DNA of 10,218 nucleotides, from assembly GCA_017998575.1 (NCBI GenBank), contig JAGOCV010000131.1, forward strand, positions 1 to 10,218. Direction: 5' to 3'. Of the stretch, positions 6,468 to 10,218 are shown in pieces. This stretch comes from Burkholderiaceae bacterium (lineage in GTDB: Bacteria; Pseudomonadota; Gammaproteobacteria; Burkholderiales; Burkholderiaceae). The notes beneath the pieces are model-generated. The model ran no database searches, had not been told where the DNA came from, and was given only the letters and a program-made list of their open reading frames with translations. How positions within the stretch are numbered: the stretch's first letter is position 1; the number at the start of each line of letters is the position of its first letter. A program made the translations under genes and the position numbers.

Positions 6468-6548
6468 CAGGCAGCCCGTTCTTAGATGCTCTTCCCTCCT
6501 CCTCCCTGAGGGCTGTCTTTCACCCGCTTCGGCGGGTGTTTTCTTTTC
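6468..6548 (+). ncRNA. candidate CCUCCUCCC-motif small RNA (CcsR/'cuckoo'-like)
   Basis: This plus-strand element, transcribed away from the DoxX gene and antisense to nothing before its end, has two parts. First, a hairpin pairs GCAGCCC (6471-6477) with GGGCTGT (6510-6516, one G-U pair); its 32-base loop carries CCCTCCTCCTCCC (6494-6506), which contains the exact CCTCCTCCC motif. Second, a strong intrinsic terminator follows at 6521-6547. A motif-bearing hairpin followed by a terminator hairpin is the described layout of the stress-induced CcsR/cuckoo RNAs of alphaproteobacteria, whose loops resemble anti-Shine-Dalgarno sequence. The 5' end near 6468 is guessed from a weak -10 (CACACT, 6456-6461) downstream of the response-regulator-like box. 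No open reading frame explains the terminator. Promoter and function are inferred. Confidence 0.6.
6521..6547 (+). terminator. strong rho-independent terminator, plus strand
   Basis: CACCCGC (6521-6527), tetraloop TTCG, GCGGGTG (6532-6538), then TTTTCTTTT (6539-6547). The 7-bp GC-rich stem with a UUCG loop and U-tract is textbook and directional: the T-run lies on the plus-strand side, while the minus strand reads AAAGACAG after the stem. It therefore ends a rightward transcript although no plus-strand gene precedes it. Its T-run touches the stop codon of the minus-strand DUF2325 gene. It may also give some termination of that operon. Confidence 0.9.
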
Positions 6549-7035
6549 AGCGCCCGCTATCGACGGATGCGGACCGCCGCGGCGCCTGCGGCAAGTCCAC
6601 CAGCACGCAGGTCTTGCCGGTGCGGCGGCAGTGGTCCTGCACGCGCCAGTAGGCGTCATGGCCCAGGCAGCCGGTCTGGCAGATGACCAGATCGGCGGCG
6701 ACCAGCGCGGCTTCGAGCGGGTCGGCCTCCCCGCCAGCCGGCCGATGAGACAGGAGGCGGATCGCCAAGGGTCTGCCGCGCGGCGGTCGGGGAACGTCCA
6801 GCGCCCAGGCCCGTTGCGTCTCGCGCACGAGGGCATGGGCGCGCGCACGCATGAGCTCGGCGGTGAGCCGGTCGATCTGCGCCTGCTGCGCCGCCAGCCG
6901 CTCGCTGCAGCGCCGTTGCGCCCGGCCGTAAGCAGCCATCAGCGCCTGATGCTCGCGCGCCAGCGGCGACAGCCCGGCGTCGCAGAAGCTCAGGTCTCCA
7001 GCCTGGGGCGCCACGCGGGCGGATGTTTCGTCCAT
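6547..7035 (-). CDS. DUF2325 domain protein
   Basis: This 162-residue cytosolic protein has no known function. Residues about 26-78 are charged and alpha-helical, rich in Gln/Arg/Ala, and probably form a coiled coil. The C-terminal part (about 108-148) carries the DUF2325 signature ADLVICQTGCLGHDAYWRVQ, followed by DHCRRTGKTCVLVDLP. Cysteines at 18, 43, 119, 123, 136 and 143, with His126 and His135, could bind metal or haem, but that is only suggested by composition. Compared with longer DUF2325 proteins, the N-terminal Rossmann-like half of the domain appears reduced. The ATG at 7035 lies 3 bases after the ZIP stop, so the two form an operon with probable coupling. Regulation would come from the Fur-box promoter upstream of the ZIP gene. 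A role in metal handling is inferred from the operon alone. Confidence 0.85.
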   Translation of the reverse strand: MDETSARVAPQAGDLSFCDAGLSPLAREHQALMAAYGRAQRRCSERLAAQQAQIDRLTAELMRARAHALVRETQRAWALDVPRPPRGRPLAIRLLSHRPAGGEADPLEAALVAADLVICQTGCLGHDAYWRVQDHCRRTGKTCVLVDLPQAPRRSASVDSGR

Positions 7036-7038
7036 GCC

Positions 7039-7950
7039 TCAGCCCAGCGCCGTGTCCAGCAGCATCATGAGCACGAAGCCGATCATGAGCCCGCCGGTGG
7101 CATAGGCTTCGTGCCCCTTGCGGTGCGACTCTGGAATGATCTCGTGGCTGATGACGAAGAGCATGGCGCCAGCGGCAAAGCCCAGGCCCCACGGCAGCAG
7201 CGCGGCCGAGTACGACACCACAACCGCCCCGATCACGGCACCCACGGGCTCGACCAGGCCCGACGCCATGCCCAGGCCGACGGCCACCGCTCGGCGGTAC
7301 CCTGCGGCCAGCAGGGCGACCGCCACCACCAGCCCTTCGGGCACGTCCTGGATGGCGATGCCGGCCGACAGGGCCCCCGCGCGCACCGGGTCGTTGCCCG
7401 CATACGCCACGCCGATGGCCAGGCCTTCGGGCAGGTTGTGCAGTGCGATGGCGAAGACGAACAGCCAGGTGCGGCGCAGCTTGCGCGAGTTCTGCCCCTC
7501 GACGCCCTTGATGAAATGCTCGTGGGGCACGAAGCGCTCCATCGCCAGCAGCGCCGCCGCGCCCAGCAGGATCGACACGCCCATCACGCCGCCCGCGCCC
7601 CAGGCGCCGGCGCCTCCGGCGCGCGCGGCCTCGAGCCCCGGAAGGATGAGCGAGAACGAACAGGCGGCCAGCATCACGCCAGCGCCAAAGCCGAACAGCG
7701 TGTCCTGCGTGCGGTCCGACAGGCGCTGCGACAGCATGACCGGCACCGTGCCCAGCGCGGTGGCCAACGCGGCCAGCAGACCGCCCTTGAGCGCGGCGCC
7801 GACCACGGGCTGCGCCGCCACGTAGTCCGCGAAGCGCAGTCCCAGCGCCCCCATGCCCGCGAGCACGATGGCGATGCCGATCCAGCGACCCAGGCGCGGC
7901 CGGCGCGCGCTGGCGGCGGGAGCAGGCGATGGTGTGGGCAGGGAGCTCAT
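7039..7950 (-). CDS. ZIP family divalent-metal transporter (BbZIP/ZupT-like)
   Basis: This inner-membrane ZIP carrier has 303 residues and about eight transmembrane helices and resembles Bordetella bronchiseptica BbZIP in length and motifs. The binuclear transport site is intact: His171, Asn172 and Glu175 in HNLPEG (helix 4), Gln201, Asp202 and Glu205 in QDVPEG (helix 5), Glu234 in GLVEP, and Met93 in GAGVMLA at the position of BbZIP Met99. A histidine-bearing loop (PHEH, 142-145) and SHEIIPESHRKGHE (268-281) follow. The first 20 residues are a Pro/Ala/Arg-rich cytosolic tail. The ATG at 7950 has no clear Shine-Dalgarno sequence. The product probably imports zinc, iron or manganese; the Fur box upstream points toward iron or a broad substrate, but the family does not settle the metal. 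It leads an operon with the DUF2325 gene. Confidence 0.94.
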   Translation of the reverse strand: MSSLPTPSPAPAASARRPRLGRWIGIAIVLAGMGALGLRFADYVAAQPVVGAALKGGLLAALATALGTVPVMLSQRLSDRTQDTLFGFGAGVMLAACSFSLILPGLEAARAGGAGAWGAGGVMGVSILLGAAALLAMERFVPHEHFIKGVEGQNSRKLRRTWLFVFAIALHNLPEGLAIGVAYAGNDPVRAGALSAGIAIQDVPEGLVVAVALLAAGYRRAVAVGLGMASGLVEPVGAVIGAVVVSYSAALLPWGLGFAAGAMLFVISHEIIPESHRKGHEAYATGGLMIGFVLMMLLDTALG

Positions 7951-7964
7951 CAGGGTGCGATCGT

Positions 7965-7980
7965 TCTGTCCTTGGACAGA
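7965..7980. repeat. inverted repeat in the ZIP leader
   Basis: TCTGTCC (7965-7971), TT, GGACAGA (7974-7980): 7-bp arms separated by two bases, 15 bases before the ZIP ATG. The same hexamer recurs as GGACAG at 8014-8019 and as CTGTCC at 8047-8052. It could be a protein-binding site or, as a 6-bp stem with a 4-base loop, an RNA hairpin near the start codon. Confidence 0.6.
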
Positions 7981-8024
7981 TGGGCTGTGCGTGGACTCGA
8001 AGCTTTCATGGCCGGACAGGCCAA

Positions 8025-8053
8025 ATGATAATTATTCTCATTTAATCTGTCCA
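8025..8053 (-). promoter_or_regulatory. sigma70-type promoter of the ZIP-DUF2325 operon
   Basis: On the minus strand TGGACA (8053-8048, 5 of 6 matches to TTGACA) and TATCAT (8030-8025, 5 of 6 to TATAAT) are separated by exactly 17 bases. Transcription should start near 8018, giving a leader of about 68 bases. It is the best-formed promoter in the window and overlaps the Fur box. Confidence 0.75.
8026..8040. promoter_or_regulatory. Fur box
   Basis: TGATAATTATTCTCA matches the 7-1-7 Fur consensus TGATAATNATTATCA at 13 of 14 defined positions. It is an AT-rich island in GC-rich DNA and covers the spacer end and -10 of the ZIP promoter, where Fur-Fe(II) binding would repress transcription under iron sufficiency. 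A Zur site is less likely, since the typical proteobacterial Zur palindrome is not evident. Confidence 0.8.
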
Positions 8054-8082
8054 GCACCGCTTTTCCTCATCCTTGGCGGTGC
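8054..8082. repeat. inverted repeat between signalling and ZIP operons
   Basis: GCACCGC (8054-8060) and GCGGTGC (8076-8082) form a 7-bp stem with a 15-base loop, downstream of the kinase gene. No U-tract follows on the minus strand, so it would be only a weak terminator for the signalling operon. It abuts the -35 element of the ZIP promoter. Confidence 0.4.
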
Positions 8083-8111
8083 CAGCCCGGCGCACGCCCC
8101 AGGCCGGCGAA

Positions 8112-9317
8112 TCAGCCCTGCGCTTCGATCGGCAGCCAGACACTGAAGGTCGCGCCTTTGCCTGGCTCGCTGCGCAGCGTGAGCGAGCCCCCGTGCGCCT
8201 GCACCACTTCCCGCGCGATGTACAGGCCCAGCCCCATGCCGGGCGGGCCGTCGTTGCCCACGGCACGCTCGAACTGGCCGAACACGCGCTCCTGGTGGAT
8301 GGGCGGGATGCCCGGCCCCTGATCCCGCACGTCGATGCGCGCGCCGGCCTGCCCGTCGGGCCCGGCGGCGAGCACGGCGCGGACTGTGATGGGCGAGCCC
8401 GGCGCGTGGCGCAGCGCATTGCCGATGAGGTTGGAGAACACCTGCTCGATGCGGAACTCGTCCCACTGCCCCACCAGATCGGCCGGCAGGCCGAGCGCGA
8501 ACGACACGCCCGCCTCGCTGGCCTGGTGCGACAGCGAATCCACGGCGCGCTCGACCAGCGGTTTGAGCTGCACGCGGCTCGTTCGCAGCACCAGGCGGGC
8601 GCCGCGCAGACGCGACACGTCGATCATGTCGTCGATGAGGCGCACCATGCTCTGGATCTGCCGCTCTTCGCGCTGCACCATGGCTTCCATGTTGCGCGGC
8701 GAGAGCGCCTCTGCGTCACCGCGGCCCAGGTGCACGCGGCGCATCTGCACCTCAAGGAACAGCGTATGCAGCGGCGTGCGCAGCTCGTGCGAGACGGCCG
8801 AGACGAAGTCGTCGCGCATGCGCACGGCGCGCTCCAGGTCGGCCTGTGCCTCGCGCAGCCGCTTCACCAGCTCGTCCTGCTCGCGCCGCGCTTCGCGCAG
8901 CGCCTCCAGTTGCACGCGCACGGCGCGCTTCTGGCGCCACAGATCGACGAACACGCTGACCTTGCCCTGCACGGCCTGGATGTCCAGCGGCTTGTGCAGG
9001 AAATCGACCGCGCCGCTTTCGTAGCCCTGGAAGGAATACTTCAGATCCTCGCTGGCCGCCGTCACGAAGATGATGGGAATGTGCCGCGTGCGCTCGGTGC
9101 CGCGCATGAGCTCGGCGAGCTCGAAGCCGTTCATGGTCGGCATCTGCACGTCGAGGATCGCCAGCGCGAATTCGTGCTCCAGCAGCAAGGCCAGCGCCGC
9201 TTCGCCCGATTGCGCCTGGTGGATGGTTCGGCCATCGCCACGAATCAGCGCTTGCAGCGCCAGCAGGTTTTCGGGCAGGTCGTCGACGATCAGGATGTTG
9301 GCAGGCGTGTCAGGCAT
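8112..9317 (-). CDS. receiver-histidine kinase hybrid (REC-HisKA-HATPase_c)
   Basis: This is a soluble 401-residue signalling protein with an N-terminal receiver domain and a C-terminal kinase, and no membrane segment. Receiver (about 7-122): acidic Asp12-Asp13, phospho-acceptor Asp56 in ILDVQMP, Thr86 and Lys109 in HKP. A coiled linker (about 128-168) follows. HisKA has the phospho-acceptor His177 in SHELRTPLH. The ATPase domain has the N box NLIGNALRHAP (296-306), G1 DQGPGI (332-337) and G2 GMGLGLYI (360-367), all intact. The ATG at 9317 overlaps the cheB stop by 8 bases (ATGCCTGA), so it is the last gene of the cheR-cheB operon. It is probably phosphorylated by an upstream hybrid kinase and signals to a regulator not in the window; the stimulus is unknown. 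Confidence 0.93.
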   Translation of the reverse strand: MPDTPANILIVDDLPENLLALQALIRGDGRTIHQAQSGEAALALLLEHEFALAILDVQMPTMNGFELAELMRGTERTRHIPIIFVTAASEDLKYSFQGYESGAVDFLHKPLDIQAVQGKVSVFVDLWRQKRAVRVQLEALREARREQDELVKRLREAQADLERAVRMRDDFVSAVSHELRTPLHTLFLEVQMRRVHLGRGDAEALSPRNMEAMVQREERQIQSMVRLIDDMIDVSRLRGARLVLRTSRVQLKPLVERAVDSLSHQASEAGVSFALGLPADLVGQWDEFRIEQVFSNLIGNALRHAPGSPITVRAVLAAGPDGQAGARIDVRDQGPGIPPIHQERVFGQFERAVGNDGPPGMGLGLYIAREVVQAHGGSLTLRSEPGKGATFSVWLPIEAQG

Positions 9318-9930
9318 GTCGGCGTTCCAGGTCTTGCAGCAGTTGGTGGATCTCGGCCAGTGTGAGCTGGCCGTGGGATGGGTGCAGCCGCAACGCGGCC
9401 TCGGGCATGGTGGAGACGCGCGCTTCGGCGGGCGCCTGTACCGCTGTGAGCGCGCCAGCCCGCGCGGCCGCGCGCAGGCCTTCGGCGCCGTCTTCGTTGG
9501 CCCCGGTGAGCAGCAGTGCCGCCAGGCCCGGTCCCCAGGCGTCGGCGGCCGATGTGAACAGCAGGTCGATCGAAGGTCGCGAATGGTTCACGGCTGGATC
9601 GCAGGACAGCGAAAAGCTGTGATCCTGCTCGACCAGCAGGTGATAACCCGGCGGTGCGAAGTACACGGTGCCGCAGCCCACCGGCTCCTTGTCGCGCGCC
9701 TCGCGGACATCCAGCGCCATGTGGTGCTGGAACACTTCGGCCAGCACGCTGTCGCGGTCATCGGGCAGGTGCAGCACTACCACGATAGGCAGGCGGTAGC
9801 CGGCGCGCAGGCCGGGCAGCACCGTCAGCAGCGCCTCCACGCCACCGGCCGAGGCGCCGATACAGATAGCCTGCACGGGCGGATCGCGGCGGGCCAGGAG
9901 GCTGGCGGTGGTCGGGGCGGCTGCCGTCAT
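9310..9930 (-). CDS. cheB: CheB-type protein-glutamate methylesterase, receiver-less
   Basis: This is a 206-residue stand-alone CheB methylesterase domain that hydrolyses glutamyl methyl esters (and deamidates glutamines) on chemoreceptor-like substrates. The catalytic triad is readable: Ser27 in IGASAGGVEAL, His54 in VVLHLPDD and Asp147 in LTGANEDGAEG. The usual N-terminal receiver domain of chemotaxis CheB is absent; only about 19 residues precede the catalytic core, so the activity is not controlled by phosphorylation in cis. The ATG at 9930 has AAGGTGG about 7 bases upstream and overlaps the cheR stop as ATGA. The kinase-receiver protein overlapping its 3' end could provide the control in trans. 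Receiver-less CheB next to CheR and hybrid kinases is typical of non-flagellar sensory clusters. Confidence 0.93.
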   Translation of the reverse strand: MTAAAPTTASLLARRDPPVQAICIGASAGGVEALLTVLPGLRAGYRLPIVVVLHLPDDRDSVLAEVFQHHMALDVREARDKEPVGCGTVYFAPPGYHLLVEQDHSFSLSCDPAVNHSRPSIDLLFTSAADAWGPGLAALLLTGANEDGAEGLRAAARAGALTAVQAPAEARVSTMPEAALRLHPSHGQLTLAEIHQLLQDLERRHA

Positions 9931-10218
9931 GCGGCCACCTTGCGGTAGATGCGCTCGCGCCGGTTCACGGTCTCGAAGCCCTCGGCGTGGCGCGAGAACT
10001 CGATGCTTTCCTTGCTGCCCAGCCCGAGGAACCCGCGGTGGCACAGCGATTCGTGGAACAGGCCCAGCGCCCGGTCCTGCAGGCCGCGGTTGAAGTAGAT
10101 GAGCACGTTGCGGCACGAGACCAGGTGGGTCTCGGAGAAGACGCTGTCGGTGGCCAGGCTGTGGTCGGCGAAGGTGACGTTGGCGCACAGCGAACGGTCG
10201 AACAGCGCATTGCCGTAG
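9927..10218 (-). CDS. cheR: CheR-type methyltransferase, C-terminal part (5' end beyond window)
   Basis: This is the last 96 residues of a CheR protein-glutamate O-methyltransferase, which methylates receptor glutamates using S-adenosylmethionine. The visible hallmark is LVSCRNVLIYFNRGLQDRAL, the CheR C-terminal catalytic-domain signature, followed by LFHESLCHRGFLGLGSKESI and the terminal strand ERIYRKVAA. The reading frame is open to the right edge, so the N-terminal helical domain and most of the SAM fold are outside. Its stop overlaps the cheB start by four bases (ATGA at 9930-9927). No C-terminal receptor-tethering extension is present. Confidence 0.93.
   Translation of the reverse strand, partial: YGNALFDRSLCANVTFADHSLATDSVFSETHLVSCRNVLIYFNRGLQDRALGLFHESLCHRGFLGLGSKESIEFSRHAEGFETVNRRERIYRKVAA

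Noticed and set aside
6494..6506. GGGAGGAGGAGGG on the minus strand as a ribosome-binding site
   Set aside because: No ATG, GTG or TTG follows at a usable distance on that strand and no frame begins there; the plus-strand hairpin and terminator explain it better.
6521..6547. Terminator belonging to the minus-strand ZIP-DUF2325 operon
   Set aside because: The T-run is on the plus-strand side only; reading the minus strand, the stem is followed by AAAGACAG. At most it acts weakly in that direction.
6631..8028. A 465-codon plus-strand open frame over the ZIP and DUF2325 genes
   Set aside because: Antisense to two recognisable genes, with His/Arg/Gln-rich composition and no motif.
8073..9365. 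A 430-codon plus-strand open frame over the kinase gene
   Set aside because: Antisense to the REC-HisKA-HATPase gene whose catalytic boxes are all intact.

Overview
The window is GC-rich and fully coding-dense. It looks like chromosomal DNA of a betaproteobacterium, most likely order Burkholderiales and plausibly Comamonadaceae. The basis for this is the 2-methylcitrate locus with an AcnD-type dehydratase, a ZIP transporter closely resembling the Bordetella protein BbZIP, a beta-proteobacterial DUF2325 protein, and strong GC bias at third codon positions. That bias creates very long antisense reading frames, which I do not call as genes. No insertion sequence, integrase, CRISPR array, tRNA or rRNA was seen. 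No gene-free stretch exceeds 300 bases; the longest, 6373-6546, is about 174 bases and is one of the most interesting parts of the window.

Region 1 (1-4817) is a propionate/2-methylcitrate module. A GntR/FCD regulator on the plus strand diverges from a minus-strand operon: a hotdog thioesterase-like protein, then prpC (2-methylcitrate synthase, ATGA overlap), then acnD (2-methylcitrate dehydratase), which runs off the left edge. A perfect 16-bp palindrome fills the -35/-10 spacer of the putative operon promoter and is the obvious regulator operator. prpB (methylisocitrate lyase) is not in the window, and the hotdog gene takes the operon-leading position.

Region 2 (4855-6372) holds dusA (tRNA-dihydrouridine synthase), convergent with gntR, and a small DoxX-family membrane protein, both on the minus strand. 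A perfect 10-bp-stem inverted repeat lies immediately before the dusA start.

Region 3 (6373-6549) is intergenic. It has a two-half-site CTTAAG-N5-CCTAAG element, then a hairpin whose loop carries CCCTCCTCCTCCC, then a strong plus-strand intrinsic terminator. This is the architecture of a CCUCCUCCC-motif (CcsR/'cuckoo'-type) small RNA, and it is the best candidate in the window for an undescribed element.

Region 4 (6547-8053) is a two-gene minus-strand operon, a ZIP metal transporter followed by a DUF2325 protein, behind a sigma70-like promoter whose -10 region is covered by a near-consensus Fur box.

Region 5 (8112-10218) is a compact minus-strand signalling operon with overlapping genes: cheR (partial, off the right edge), a CheB methylesterase without receiver domain, and a soluble receiver-histidine kinase hybrid. 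This is typical of an alternative chemosensory/stress-sensing cluster; nothing in the window links it to flagellar chemotaxis.
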